Positions 6,810 through 15,813 of a DNA stretch of 64,000 bases are shown piece by piece. The translations under genes and the position numbers were made by a program. Under the pieces are notes generated by a model. It was given only the letters and a program-made list of their open reading frames with translations, had not been told where the DNA came from and did no database searches. This DNA is from an uncultured Atopobium sp. (GTDB lineage: Bacteria; Actinomycetota; Coriobacteriia; Coriobacteriales; Atopobiaceae): contig CALIZS010000006.1 of NCBI GenBank assembly GCA_938028565.1, positions 18,050 through 82,049 on the forward strand, read 5' to 3'. Numbering within the stretch: the stretch's first letter is position 1; each line of letters opens with the position of its first letter.

Positions 6810-8897
6810 CTACTTTTTGCGAGAAAGCACACTAATATCGGCGACATTACTAAATACCTGGGCAAACTTGTTCAAAAGACGCAAACGATTTCGGCGAACG
6901 GTATCATTTTCATCCATGACAAGTACTTTGTCGAAGAAAATATCAATTGGCTCACGCAGCTGAGACAGTGCAGAAACAGCAGCAGCATAGTCTGCACCAG
7001 CAAGAGCAGCAGCCACTTGCTTCTGGCCCTCTTCACAGGCAGCAAGCAATGACATCTCTGGCTCAGTGAGAAGCTCTGTATCAACTTCTACGCCAAGAGA
7101 AGCGTCACTGAGGTGAGCTGCACGTGCATAAGCAGTAGCAAGATCCTCAAAGAGCTCAGGCTCGTTCTGACGCGCCTCATCAAGTGCACGAGCACGCTGA
7201 AGGAACTCATCAGGATTGATAACGCCAATTGCACTGACAGCCTCAATAGCATCTGCAGAGATCTTCTCGTCCTTAGCGATAGACGCAAGGCGACCAATAA
7301 AGTACTGCTCAACCTGTGACTGGACAGACTCGTCAACAGCAAGACCTTGCTGACGGTAGAGCTCCAGAGAGCTTGCGATGAGTTTCTTGAGGTCAAGGTT
7401 GGAGGTAGAACGGACCAGCGCAATGACACCAATTGCTGCACGACGAACAGCGTAAGGATCGGAAGAGCCGGTTGGTGGCTCGTTGATAGCAAAGATGCCG
7501 CAGATGGTATCAAGCTTGTCAGCAATAGCTACAAAGCGACCAATCTGGCCACTTGGGAGCTCGTCGCCAGCAAAGCGAGGACGATAGTGCTCGCGAATAG
7601 CTGCAGCTACATCGCTCTTCTCGCCAGCTGCCTCTGCGTAGTAGCCACCCATGACACCCTGCTGGCTGGTGAACTCGACAACTGCCTGACTGACAAGGTC
7701 TGCCTTAGCAAGATGAGCAGCGCGAGCAGCAAGTTCAGCCTCTTCCTGACTGGATGTCTCGTCGAGCGCGATTTCTGCAGCAAGATTCTCCATACGCTGG
7801 GTCTTCTGTAGAACCGTGCCAAGCTTCTCCTGGAAGACAACAGTCTCAAGGCGCTGAGCAAACTCGTCAAGCGTGTGCTTCAAGTCCTCCTCAAAGAAGA
7901 ACTTAGCGTCATCAAGGCGGGCGCGAACAACACGCTCGTTGCCGTCAATAACACGCTCGGCGCAAGATGGGTCTGCATTAGAAACCACAATAAACTCGCG
8001 AGTCAGCTTACCCTCAGCGTCATAGATTGGGAAATAGCGCTGGTTGGAAAGCATGGACTCAGTAATAATCTCTGAAGGAACGTTGAGGAATTCCTCGTCA
8101 AAGGTACCCACAAGAACCTGAGGCCACTCAGTAAGATTAATGACCTCCTCAAAGACCTTCTCTGGCATATCAACATGAGAGCCCGGACGAGCAGCTTCCA
8201 CCTCTTTGATACCGGCGAGAATAACGTCTTTTCTCTGCTCCTGAAGCAGAACGCCAGCATCTTTAAGAACTTGCTCATAGTCAGCTGGACTTGCTACCTC
8301 ATGGTAACCAGGTCCAAGAACACGATGACCCTGAGTGGTGTTTGAGCTAGTTACATCAGCGTACGTAACAGGAACAATCTCAGAACCAAAAAGGGCGCAC
8401 AGCCAGCGAACAGGACGAACGTAGCGCTCGTGGAAAGAACCCCAGCGCTGACTGCGAGGCCAATCAAGTGCAGAAATCCAAGAAGTTGCCAGCTCGGAAA
8501 GAATCTTTGTAGCAGGAACTGAAGGAATATTGAGCTCTGCAAAGACGTACTCATGACCGTCAGTATCTACACGACGAGTCAGCGCACCAGCATTTACACC
8601 GCACTTACGAGCAAATCCCTCAGCAGCCTTGGTTGGATTGCCCTCTGCATCAAAAGCAATCTCTGCCTTAGGACCACGCTTGACCTCGGAAATCTCTTCT
8701 GTAGCCTCAGCAACGTCTTTTACATAAGCAGTTAAACGACGAGGTGTCGAGAGGATCTTAACCTCTCCAAATGACAAGCCAGAGTCTTTAAGTCCAGAAA
8801 CAACAAGCTTATTGAACTGAGCAATAGCTTTCTGCAATGGAGCAGAAGGCATTTCTTCAGAACCAATCTCAAAAAGGAAGTCTCTAACCTCAGCCAT
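6810..8897 (-). CDS. glyS: Glycyl-tRNA synthetase beta subunit
   Basis: 695 aa, the usual size for the beta subunit of the bacterial alpha2-beta2 glycyl-tRNA synthetase. The start VRDFLFEIGSEEMPSAPL is the family's N-terminal signature; the C-terminus (from about residue 560) has the DALR-type anticodon-binding helices ending in RNRLRLLNKFAQVFSNVADIS. The subunit binds tRNA-Gly and is needed for aminoacylation. Its ATG follows the TAA of glyQ with no spacer (TAAATG), so the two are translationally coupled. Confidence 0.97.
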   Translation of the reverse strand: MAEVRDFLFEIGSEEMPSAPLQKAIAQFNKLVVSGLKDSGLSFGEVKILSTPRRLTAYVKDVAEATEEISEVKRGPKAEIAFDAEGNPTKAAEGFARKCGVNAGALTRRVDTDGHEYVFAELNIPSVPATKILSELATSWISALDWPRSQRWGSFHERYVRPVRWLCALFGSEIVPVTYADVTSSNTTQGHRVLGPGYHEVASPADYEQVLKDAGVLLQEQRKDVILAGIKEVEAARPGSHVDMPEKVFEEVINLTEWPQVLVGTFDEEFLNVPSEIITESMLSNQRYFPIYDAEGKLTREFIVVSNADPSCAERVIDGNERVVRARLDDAKFFFEEDLKHTLDEFAQRLETVVFQEKLGTVLQKTQRMENLAAEIALDETSSQEEAELAARAAHLAKADLVSQAVVEFTSQQGVMGGYYAEAAGEKSDVAAAIREHYRPRFAGDELPSGQIGRFVAIADKLDTICGIFAINEPPTGSSDPYAVRRAAIGVIALVRSTSNLDLKKLIASSLELYRQQGLAVDESVQSQVEQYFIGRLASIAKDEKISADAIEAVSAIGVINPDEFLQRARALDEARQNEPELFEDLATAYARAAHLSDASLGVEVDTELLTEPEMSLLAACEEGQKQVAAALAGADYAAAVSALSQLREPIDIFFDKVLVMDENDTVRRNRLRLLNKFAQVFSNVADISVLSRKK

Positions 8898-9812
8898 TTA
8901 AGCCACCTCCTCCTGAGTAGTTGCTGCAGGTGCTTTCTTAGAAGCAACCTCCTCCAAATACGATTCGCAGCATGCCTTAGCAACGGTGCGAACGCGAAGA
9001 ATATAGTTAGCTCTCTCAACAGCAGAAAGAGCACCACGAGAGTCAAGCAGGTTGAATGCATGGCTGCACTTCATAACGCAGTCATACGCAGGTAGTGGAA
9101 GCTTGCGCTCAAGGCAGCTGTGGCACTCTGCCTCATACTCGTCGAACTTCTCGCGCATAAGCTCAATGTTGGCTACCTCAAAGTTATAAGTTGAGAACTC
9201 ACGCTCGTTCTCCAAAAATACCTGGCCGTACGTCATTGGCGTGCCATCTGGCAGGTAACTCCATACCAGGTCATAGACGGAATCTACACCCTGAGCATAC
9301 ATAGCAATACGCTCAAGACCATAGGTAATCTCAACAGGAACTGGGTCTACCTCAATACCGCCTACCTGCTGGAAGTACGTGAACTGAGTAACCTCCATGC
9401 CGTTGAGCCAGACCTCCCAGCCAAGACCCCAAGCACCAAGCGTTGGGCTCTCCCAGTCATCCTCAACAAAGCGAACGTCGTGGTCTTTTGGATCAAGGCC
9501 AATAGCGGCAAGTGAACCAAGATAAAGGTCTTGAGAGTCTGCAGGAGATGGCTTGAGCAAGACCTGGAACTGATAGTAATGCTGCAAGCGGTTGGGGTTC
9601 TCGCCATAGCGTCCATCAGCAGGACGACGACAAGGCTGTGGATAGCAGGTACGCCAGGCATCGGGGCCAAGTGAGCGCAGGATAGTTGCGGTGTGGAAGG
9701 TACCGGCACCTACCTCAGAGTCATATGGCTGCATGACCGTGCAACCTTTTTCTGCCCAATAGTGTTCAAGGGTCAAAATCATATCTTGAAACGTAAGTGG
9801 TGTTGCGCCCAT
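8898..9812 (-). CDS. glyQ: Glycyl-tRNA synthetase alpha subunit
   Basis: 304 aa catalytic alpha subunit that forms glycyl-adenylate. Family landmarks include LTFQDMILTLEHYWAEKGC at the start, QPYDSEVGAGTFHTATFLR-type residues, RPxDGRYGENPNRLQHYYQFQV and GWEVWLNGMEVTQFTYFQQ. The C-terminal ~15 residues are an Ala/Glu-rich tail. The start at 9812 is preceded by GAGAGAAAG, a modest ribosome site. It is the first gene of the glyQS pair, just after lepB on the same strand. Confidence 0.97.
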   Translation of the reverse strand: MGATPLTFQDMILTLEHYWAEKGCTVMQPYDSEVGAGTFHTATILRSLGPDAWRTCYPQPCRRPADGRYGENPNRLQHYYQFQVLLKPSPADSQDLYLGSLAAIGLDPKDHDVRFVEDDWESPTLGAWGLGWEVWLNGMEVTQFTYFQQVGGIEVDPVPVEITYGLERIAMYAQGVDSVYDLVWSYLPDGTPMTYGQVFLENEREFSTYNFEVANIELMREKFDEYEAECHSCLERKLPLPAYDCVMKCSHAFNLLDSRGALSAVERANYILRVRTVAKACCESYLEEVASKKAPAATTQEEVA

Positions 9813-9845
9813 GATGTTCTTTCTCTCAAATGTCCGACGTAAGTA

Positions 9846-10406
9846 CTATAGCCCGCGAGCATGGTCAAAGGGCCAGAAAATAAACATTGCCTTAGAGGTC
9901 ACGGTAGAAACCGCAACAGCTCCAAAATATCTGGAATCCAGCGAGTTTGTTCTGTTATCCCCCATAACAAAAATATGACCTGCAGGAACAGTATACGGAT
10001 AATTCTGAATTACGGCACCCGTGCGATCCGCAAGAGAATAGGTTGGCTTACCTTCAGTGTAAGGCTCGTCCATAAGTTGACCGTCAACATACACAGCACC
10101 GTCGCGCAAATCTACCGTTTGACCTGCTGTAGCAATGACGCGCTTAACTAAAAGCGTATCGGGATTCTGAGGACTGGTGAAGGTAACCACATCACCTGCT
10201 TGCGGAGTACCGCCAAATCGATAGGTAAGCTTCTCTCCTACCAAACGATCCCCCAGCTGGATGGTATTGAGCATGGACCCTGTTGGAACCTCATACACCT
10301 CAGCGACAAACGTTCTAATAAAAAACGCCAGTGCAACAGCAACTGCAACAATTACCAGGTATTCAAAAATTTCAAGTACTTTGGAATGTCCACTACTCAT
10401 CGTCAT
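9846..10406 (-). CDS. lepB: Signal peptidase I
   Basis: About 186 aa membrane serine protease that removes signal peptides of exported proteins. One N-terminal membrane segment (about residues 14-32) is followed by the catalytic Ser in VPTGSML (S44) and the general-base Lys in LLVKRVIATAGQTVDL (K88); MGDNRTNSLDSRYFG is box E. The start is uncertain: TTG at 10424, ATG at 10406 and ATG at 10400 are all in frame and all lie in or next to the 3' end of trmD; none has a strong ribosome site, which suggests coupling to trmD. It is the last gene of the rpsP-khpA-rimM-trmD-lepB operon. Confidence 0.93.
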   Translation of the reverse strand: MTMSSGHSKVLEIFEYLVIVAVAVALAFFIRTFVAEVYEVPTGSMLNTIQLGDRLVGEKLTYRFGGTPQAGDVVTFTSPQNPDTLLVKRVIATAGQTVDLRDGAVYVDGQLMDEPYTEGKPTYSLADRTGAVIQNYPYTVPAGHIFVMGDNRTNSLDSRYFGAVAVSTVTSKAMFIFWPFDHARGL

Positions 10407-11142
10407 CACCAGATTGCTGATCAAGCTCTGCTAAATACGCTCTGTCCTTCTCAGTGAGTTGAGCGCTCTCTAAGAGGTCTGGACGCCACGCACGAGTGCG
10501 AGCAAGTGCAGATTGTCGTCTCCAGACTGCTACCGCTCCATGGTCTCCTGAAAGAAGCACAGACGGAACTTCTCGCCCCTCAAAATTTGCTGGACGCGTG
10601 TACTGAGCATACTCAAGAAGGCCATCGTCAGAGAATGACTCATCCTGTGAGCTCATCTCATCGCCAAGCGCACCAGGAAGCAAGCGCACAACCGAGTCAA
10701 TCACGGTAAGCGCAGGAAGCTCTCCGCCCGTCAGCACGTAATCTCCCAGAGAAATAACGTCATCTGCCAGCTCGTAGACGCGCTCGTCCATGCCCTCATA
10801 GCGACCACAAACAAACAGAATGCGCTCCTTTTGAGCAAACTCTTGGGCGATAGCCTGGGAATACGGCCTACCAACTGGCGAGAAAAACACCACGTGGGGC
10901 TTAGGTTCTGCCTGATCAGAAATCTCACGAACTGCCTCAAAGATGGGAGCAGGCTTCATAAGCATGCCTTGTCCACCACCAAAAGGAGCATCATCTACCG
11001 TACGATGCCTATCATGTGTCCAGTCACGCAAGTCATATGCATAGAACTCAAAAATATTTGCCTTTTGAGCTCTGCCCATAATAGAAGCATTTAAATAGGG
11101 CGAGAAGACCTCAGGAAATACTGAGAGCGTTTCTAGACGCAT
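10393..11142 (-). CDS. trmD: tRNA (guanine-37-N1)-methyltransferase
   Basis: 249 aa SPOUT-class methyltransferase that methylates G37 next to the anticodon and so prevents frameshifting. Motifs: LSVFPEVFSPYL at the start, LRDWTHDRHRTVDDAPFGGGQGM, the knot region FVCGRYEGMDERV and DYVLTGGELPALTVID. I prefer the ATG at 11142, which has AGGTGAG at the right distance, over the GTG at 11151. It lies one base from the end of rimM and overlaps the start of lepB. Confidence 0.97.
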   Translation of the reverse strand: MRLETLSVFPEVFSPYLNASIMGRAQKANIFEFYAYDLRDWTHDRHRTVDDAPFGGGQGMLMKPAPIFEAVREISDQAEPKPHVVFFSPVGRPYSQAIAQEFAQKERILFVCGRYEGMDERVYELADDVISLGDYVLTGGELPALTVIDSVVRLLPGALGDEMSSQDESFSDDGLLEYAQYTRPANFEGREVPSVLLSGDHGAVAVWRRQSALARTRAWRPDLLESAQLTEKDRAYLAELDQQSGDDDE

Positions 11143-11143
11143 A

Positions 11144-11665
11144 CTACTCACCTAACCTAAGAAGGCCCTGAGGAATTGAGACGGTAATGGAGCCCTCGGC
11201 TGGGGCCTCTTTGATAAATTCATCCACGGCAGGCATCAGCACCTGTCCAAAAGGCCCCTCAATGACCCACACATTTTGTGTAGGTCCAACAAGAACCTCT
11301 GTAATTTCACCCAGAGAACCATGTTCTGTATCACGTACTTCTCTACCCACAAGTAGAGAAACATTTACCAGACCAAAGTTTTCTGGAAGACAATCTTCTT
11401 CTACCAGAAGCGTTTTACCAACAAGCTCTTCTGCATCAGAGATAGTTGTTACTCCATCAAAGGTAACAAGACTACCTTCTCTATCATCTGACTCAACAGA
11501 GACAACTGAGAACTTCCTAGGGCCCTTAAGCGCAGGCGGAACAGGAACAACTGTCATGCCTTCAGCTATAAGAGAAGGAAGGCTGTGAACGGGAACCGTC
11601 ACAACCTCCCCTCTTTTACCATGCGTTTTAACAATTTGAGCAATTGCTCGCCAGTGTTTACGCAA
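11144..11665 (-). CDS. rimM: Ribosome maturation factor RimM
   Basis: 173 aa 16S rRNA-processing factor that binds S19 and helps the 30S head mature. The N-terminal RimM domain has AQIVKTHGKRGEVVTVPV; the C-terminal PRC-barrel-like domain has LVGREVRDTEHGSLGEITEVL and MPAVDEFIKEA. The only sensible start is a TTG two bases after the khpA stop, with AGGTTGTAGG upstream. Position between khpA and trmD is standard. Confidence 0.94.
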   Translation of the reverse strand: MRKHWRAIAQIVKTHGKRGEVVTVPVHSLPSLIAEGMTVVPVPPALKGPRKFSVVSVESDDREGSLVTFDGVTTISDAEELVGKTLLVEEDCLPENFGLVNVSLLVGREVRDTEHGSLGEITEVLVGPTQNVWVIEGPFGQVLMPAVDEFIKEAPAEGSITVSIPQGLLRLGE

Positions 11666-11667
11666 AA

Positions 11668-11970
11668 TTAGCCTACAACCTCGACATCAACAGAGGTGCC
11701 AACACGCTGGCCAAGAGCACGAGCCAAAGTACGAATAGCCTTAATGGTTCTACCCTTGCGGCCGATGACACGTCCAGCGTCTTCCTCAGAGCAAGAAGCC
11801 TCAATCAAGGCTCCATCCTCGCGATCGGTGACGTCGAGTGCAACAGCATCTTCATTATCGACAAGACCACAAACGATGTACTCGACAAGATCAGCAACCT
11901 TGTCAGAGGGCATCTCCTGAATGTCTTGATCGACAGCGTCTACCTCAGTGGGCTCTGTGAATTCAGACAC
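11668..11970 (-). CDS. khpA: KH-domain RNA-binding protein KhpA (YlqC family)
   Basis: 100 aa with a single KH domain: GRVIGRKGRTIKAIRTLARAL contains the RNA-contacting GxxG loop (IGRKGR). In other Gram-positives KhpA pairs with KhpB/Jag and binds many transcripts that affect cell division and elongation. Residues 1-25 form an acidic leader longer than usual (family ~75-85 aa). A GTG start at 11970 follows the rpsP stop by 3 nt. Confidence 0.93.
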   Translation of the reverse strand: MSEFTEPTEVDAVDQDIQEMPSDKVADLVEYIVCGLVDNEDAVALDVTDREDGALIEASCSEEDAGRVIGRKGRTIKAIRTLARALGQRVGTSVDVEVVG

Positions 11971-11973
11971 GAT

Positions 11974-12342
11974 TTACTCAGCCTCTGGAGCCTCGGACTC
12001 CTCAGCAGCTGCGGCAGCAGCTTCAGCAGCAGCCTCAGCAGCTGCAGCGGCCTTTGCCTGTGCCTTCTTGGAGAGCTTGGTCTTCTTCTCTGCAACTGGA
12101 GCACCAGTACGAGCGATCTCAATGAGGTGAGAAACTGCGCTTGTTGGCTGAGCGCCCTTTGCTACCCACTCATCAACCTTCTCGAGGTTGATATCAATCG
12201 TCTTAGGGCTAGTCAGTGGGTTGTAACGACCGACTTCTTCAATGTAACGACCATCGCGAGGCATACGACCATCAGCGACAACTACGCGATAGTACGGACG
12301 CTTCTTGGCACCGTGACGGGCCAGACGAATCTTAACTGCCAA
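11974..12342 (-). CDS. rpsP: 30S ribosomal protein S16
   Basis: 122 aa. The core (VKIRLARHGAKKRPYYRVVVAD ... RDGRYIEEVGRYNP) is canonical S16. After residue ~85 comes a Lys-rich then Ala/Glu-rich tail of about 35 residues, an extension seen in many actinobacterial S16 proteins. The start is a TTG at 12342, chosen because GGAGGAG lies 6 nt upstream and the family begins M-A-V-K-I-R-L. It is the promoter-proximal gene of the operon. Confidence 0.96.
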   Translation of the reverse strand: MAVKIRLARHGAKKRPYYRVVVADGRMPRDGRYIEEVGRYNPLTSPKTIDINLEKVDEWVAKGAQPTSAVSHLIEIARTGAPVAEKKTKLSKKAQAKAAAAAEAAAEAAAAAAEESEAPEAE

Positions 12343-12443
12343 TGAAAACTCCTCCATACGAGCGGTGCCTCGGATGTTAGATGGGCTGCACCGCAAAGCC
12401 ACAAATCGGGTTACAAGTGTACAACAACGCATTAACCTCGAAA

Positions 12444-12472
12444 AGTATAAATTTGCTCTCTTCAAAAAGTAC
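12444..12472 (-). promoter_or_regulatory. Promoter of the rpsP operon
   Basis: On the minus strand GTACTT (12467-12472), 17-bp spacer and TATACT (12444-12449). It predicts a leader of about 95 nt before rpsP. Confidence 0.55.
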
Positions 12473-12489
12473 TCGTAATTTATGTATGA

Positions 12490-12523
12490 AACACTTGTTC
12501 TATTTGTACAAAAAGTATACACT
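12490..12523 (+). promoter_or_regulatory. dinB promoter with a LexA-like box
   Basis: TTGTTC (12495-12500), 17-bp spacer, TACACT (12518-12523); the start of transcription would fall at or next to the dinB ATG (12530), giving a leaderless mRNA. AACACTTGTTC (12490-12500) covers the -35 and keeps the AAC-N4-GTT core of Gram-positive SOS boxes, although the flanking C/G bases differ. LexA control is an inference. Confidence 0.45.
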
Positions 12524-12529
12524 ATTTCT

Positions 12530-13864
12530 ATGGAAACATTAAAGGACATATCAGATAAAAACGCACGTAAATCGTGTGATTTTGAGTGGCATGGTAAAGC
12601 CATTGGGCTTCTTGACCTTGATGCGTTCTTTGCGTCTGTAGAACAACTTGATCATCCTGAGTGGCGCGGAAAACCAGTAATTGTTGGAGGCTCACCCCAC
12701 AAACGAGGCGTTGTTTCAACCGCCTCTTATGAAGCAAGGAAGTTTGGCGTTCATTCTGCCATGCCTTCAGCTACTGCAGTAAGGCTCTGTCCGCACGCAA
12801 TTTGGACTCCAGGACGCTATGACAGATACTCTGAAATAAGTGCTCTTGTTATGGGTTTTCTCAAAGATGAGACTCCCCTTGTTGAGCAGGTTTCTATTGA
12901 TGAGGCATTTTTTGACATCACTCCAGGCAGATTCTCTAAAGAAAATCCTTTGGAGATCTGTAAGCGCATACAAAAGAAAGTTGCTGCGCTAGGCGTTACC
13001 TGTTCCATTGGCCTGGGAACAAACAAGACAATTGCTAAGATTGCCTCTGAGCAAGAAAAGCCTCGCGGTCTTACTGCGGTGTTTCCTGGTACAGAAGGAC
13101 GTTTTCTAGCACCTCTACCAATTGAAGCTATGAGCGGCATTGGACCTGCTATGGCAAAAACGCTCCATCAACAAGGAATCAGAACGCTTGGAGAACTCTC
13201 AAGAGCAGATGCAACGTATCTCACTTCCCTTGTAGGCAATACTGCCTCAAAAATGATTTTGCGCGCGCAAGGAAAAGAAGTCTCAGAAGTTCATGAAGCT
13301 GCCCAGCCTCGTGACGTTAAGTCTGTTTCTAACGAGAGAACCTTTGAAGCTGATTTGTTTGATAAACAAGAAATCGTAGAAGCTATTAGGCACATTGCTG
13401 GCGTTGTAGGAAGACGTCTTCGCCGAAAGCGGCTCCAAGGATATACCGTAACCCTCAAAGTAAAAGCCTCTGCAACAGAGTCTCATACAGCTCAAAAAAG
13501 GATGTCCACACCAACTGATGATGAGCACCTCTTTGCAGAGATTGCCGTTGGCCTGCTTCCTACCATTTGGAAAGAAGGGCAGCCGGTAAGACTGCTTGGT
13601 GTTGGTATTAGCTCATTTTCAGATGAGGAGCATGCCAAACCAGTGCAAGCGTCACTTTTTGACCAATATGAGGCTACATTTGACGCGGCAGCCTCTGGAC
13701 CTACAACAAAAAAGAAACCTCGGAGTGACTTACGTCATCTCTCCGAGGTAACCGATAAACTCAAAGATAAATTTGGTGCTGATGCTGTGCAGTATGGTAG
13801 AGACCTACGCTTTGAGCATCGCGTCTCTGACACTATGCCTACAGGCAAAAACGAACAAATCTAG
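12530..13864 (+). CDS. dinB: DNA polymerase IV (Y family)
   Basis: 444 aa translesion polymerase. Palm residues are in GLLDLDAFF (D29) and VSIDEAFFD (D124, E125); the helix-hairpin-helix thumb is MSGIGPAMAKTLHQQGI; the little-finger domain follows from about residue 245. Near the C-terminus QASLF is a sliding-clamp binding motif. I use the ATG at 12530 because the family begins shortly before the first catalytic Asp; no ribosome site precedes it and the promoter -10 is only 7 nt away, consistent with leaderless translation. It is divergent from rpsP and convergent with rsfS (10-nt gap). Confidence 0.95.
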   Translation: METLKDISDKNARKSCDFEWHGKAIGLLDLDAFFASVEQLDHPEWRGKPVIVGGSPHKRGVVSTASYEARKFGVHSAMPSATAVRLCPHAIWTPGRYDRYSEISALVMGFLKDETPLVEQVSIDEAFFDITPGRFSKENPLEICKRIQKKVAALGVTCSIGLGTNKTIAKIASEQEKPRGLTAVFPGTEGRFLAPLPIEAMSGIGPAMAKTLHQQGIRTLGELSRADATYLTSLVGNTASKMILRAQGKEVSEVHEAAQPRDVKSVSNERTFEADLFDKQEIVEAIRHIAGVVGRRLRRKRLQGYTVTLKVKASATESHTAQKRMSTPTDDEHLFAEIAVGLLPTIWKEGQPVRLLGVGISSFSDEEHAKPVQASLFDQYEATFDAAASGPTTKKKPRSDLRHLSEVTDKLKDKFGADAVQYGRDLRFEHRVSDTMPTGKNEQI

Positions 13865-13874
13865 TACACCAAAA

Positions 13875-14351
13875 CTACTCAGTAGGATCAGCAGATTCTG
13901 GAAGATTGTCTACCAGATCATCCTCAGAAAGCTCAAAAGCTGGAGCCAAAGCATCCTCTGGAAGATAGGCATAAGGAATCTCAGAAGTCATAGCACCCTC
14001 AATATCTAGCTCTACACGAGGAGCGTCTGCCCAAAGTCGCTCAAGACGATAGTAGGACCTTACCTCAGGCTGGAATACGTGGACAACAACTGAACCGTAA
14101 TCAATAAGAATCCAATTGAGACCGTCGCGACCCTCAGTAGAAATTGGACGAATGCCGCAGTTTGCTGTGACCTTCTCGCGAACTTCATCAACAATAGCGT
14201 CAGCCAAACGAGCATTTCCACCAGTGCAGATAACAAAATAATCGCAAACATCACTGAGACCAGTTAAATCTAGTACCAGAATATCTTCAGCTTTCTTTTG
14301 ATCTGCAGCAATTGCAGCAGTCTTTGCAAGCTCAAGTGAAGTTACAGCCAT
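13875..14351 (-). CDS. rsfS: Ribosomal silencing factor RsfS (Iojap family)
   Basis: 158 aa. RsfS binds L14 and blocks subunit joining when nutrients are low. Core landmarks: KKAEDILVLDLTGLSDVCDYFVICTGGN and WILIDYGSVVVHVFQPEVRSYYRLERLWADAP. A C-terminal acidic tail of about 40 residues exceeds the ~110-120 aa norm. GGAGAAATTC precedes the ATG. It is the last gene of obgE-nadD-yqeK-rsfS. Confidence 0.94.
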   Translation of the reverse strand: MAVTSLELAKTAAIAADQKKAEDILVLDLTGLSDVCDYFVICTGGNARLADAIVDEVREKVTANCGIRPISTEGRDGLNWILIDYGSVVVHVFQPEVRSYYRLERLWADAPRVELDIEGAMTSEIPYAYLPEDALAPAFELSEDDLVDNLPESADPTE

Positions 14352-14380
14352 GAATTTCTCCGTTTTCTCATGTAGCCAGG

Positions 14381-15019
14381 CTACTTAGATGTCTTCTCAA
14401 TCATCTCATTGTATAGGGCAATTGAGTTTGGATACAAATAACTCCTTGATGAAATCACATACATCATAACGCTACAAAACGCCGTCTCATAAAGCTCATC
14501 GAGAGAACCGCCACGTAAATATACGTTTCTTGTTTCTTCGACCGATGTAAAGTTTGGACGCAGAGGCTCAATAAGATCAGCTACATACAAGATTTTATCT
14601 AGCTTGCTCATCTGACGGTCGCCCGTAGTGTGCTTCTGAATGGCGCTGAGAATCTGCTCAGAAAGCCAAGGATAGATGGCTGGTAGCGTTTTTGCGGCGA
14701 GAGGACCATGTAAGAGTCCAACAATTTTCTGATAAGGAGCTTCTGTCTGGATACGAAAGCGCTCTGCCAGTTCAATGGTTTCTGCATCAGGAAGAAGTTT
14801 CTCCCAATCATGCAAAATACCTGCAACGCGCGCGCTCAACATATCTGCACCATAAGCCTGCGCAAGCGTTTCTGCACAATGTCCCACAGAGATAGAATGC
14901 GCAAAACGCTTAGGGTTCTTGTGATACATATGACTCTTCAAATCAGACTCAAGCTGATCAATAAGCGCCTGTTGTTCTGCGGTGTAGACAATATCTTTTG
15001 CTATAAGTGTTCTTTCCAT
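14381..15019 (-). CDS. yqeK: YqeK-like HD-domain hydrolase (bis(5'-nucleosyl)-tetraphosphatase, symmetrical)
   Basis: 212 aa HD protein. KRFAHSISVGHCAETLA and GILHDWEK give the H...HD metal ligands, and KHTTGDRQMSKLDKILYVADLIEPLR is the family's C-terminal signature. YqeK proteins hydrolyse Ap4A. The 29-nt gap to rsfS and its position after nadD match the conserved Gram-positive operon. Confidence 0.92.
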   Translation of the reverse strand: MERTLIAKDIVYTAEQQALIDQLESDLKSHMYHKNPKRFAHSISVGHCAETLAQAYGADMLSARVAGILHDWEKLLPDAETIELAERFRIQTEAPYQKIVGLLHGPLAAKTLPAIYPWLSEQILSAIQKHTTGDRQMSKLDKILYVADLIEPLRPNFTSVEETRNVYLRGGSLDELYETAFCSVMMYVISSRSYLYPNSIALYNEMIEKTSK

Positions 15020-15123
15020 TATGTCCTACAAATTATTGAGTCAAACTTTATATCCACCCGTTTGACACTGCCCTGATATGAACGTATGTCAATCTGAGCA
15101 GCGGGTCGCTTTGGCTTGACCAC

Positions 15124-15810
15124 TTAATTGAGTGGCGTTGTGTCGGCGCCATAAAGCCCATGCTTGTGAATGTAACCTGTTACAGAATCGGGAGTTAGAT
15201 ATCTGAGGCTCTGACCATTTTGAACTCTACTACGCAAGTAGCTTGATGAGATTGCTAGTGCGGGAACCTCAAGATAGGTTACCTTGAAGTCATAAGGTGA
15301 GTCTGCAATAACCTTTTGAGCACGACTCAGCTCATAACCAGGACGCGTTGCAGCAACAAAGTGAGCAAGCTCAGCTACGGTCTGTGCATCTTTCCAGGTG
15401 ACAATATCAGCAATTGCATCTGCACCAGTAATAAAGAAAAATTCAACGTTAGAGGGATATACCTTACGCAATCTTCTAAGCGTATCAGCGGTGTAGGTGA
15501 TGCCCTCATAATCCACCTCAAAACGAGAAGCAACAAAATGAGGATTATCTGAAGTTGCCAGAAGCGTCATTGAGTAACGGTCTTCTCCCCTGGTAACTCC
15601 CTTATTTTGTTTGAACGCAGGGCGACCAGCAGGCATAAAGACAACCACATCAAGATTAAGGTCATCATATGCCTGCTCAGCGGCTACCAAGTGACCGTTA
15701 TGAATGGGGTCAAAGGTTCCACCCATGATTCCCAGACGATAGGTGCGGTTTTTATCCTGTCCCAAACGAGGCAGGCCAGGGTGCATGTTATTTAAGACGT
15801 CGGCTGCCAT
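15124..15810 (-). CDS. nadD: Nicotinate-nucleotide adenylyltransferase
   Basis: 228 aa enzyme that adenylylates nicotinate mononucleotide in NAD synthesis. The nucleotidyl-transferase motif GIMGGTFDPIHNGHLVAAE starts near residue 27 and ISSSYLRSRVQNGQSLRYLTPDSVTGYI is the C-terminal ISSTxIR-like signature. The N-terminus is ~20 residues longer than typical, so a later start is possible. The ATG at 15810 follows the obgE stop by 3 nt. Confidence 0.95.
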   Translation of the reverse strand: MAADVLNNMHPGLPRLGQDKNRTYRLGIMGGTFDPIHNGHLVAAEQAYDDLNLDVVVFMPAGRPAFKQNKGVTRGEDRYSMTLLATSDNPHFVASRFEVDYEGITYTADTLRRLRKVYPSNVEFFFITGADAIADIVTWKDAQTVAELAHFVAATRPGYELSRAQKVIADSPYDFKVTYLEVPALAISSSYLRSRVQNGQSLRYLTPDSVTGYIHKHGLYGADTTPLN

Positions 15811-15813
15811 ACT

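Noticed and set aside
11644..12345. A 233-codon plus-strand frame across rimM, khpA and rpsP
   Set aside because: It crosses three conserved genes in antisense and has Ser/Leu-rich shadow composition.
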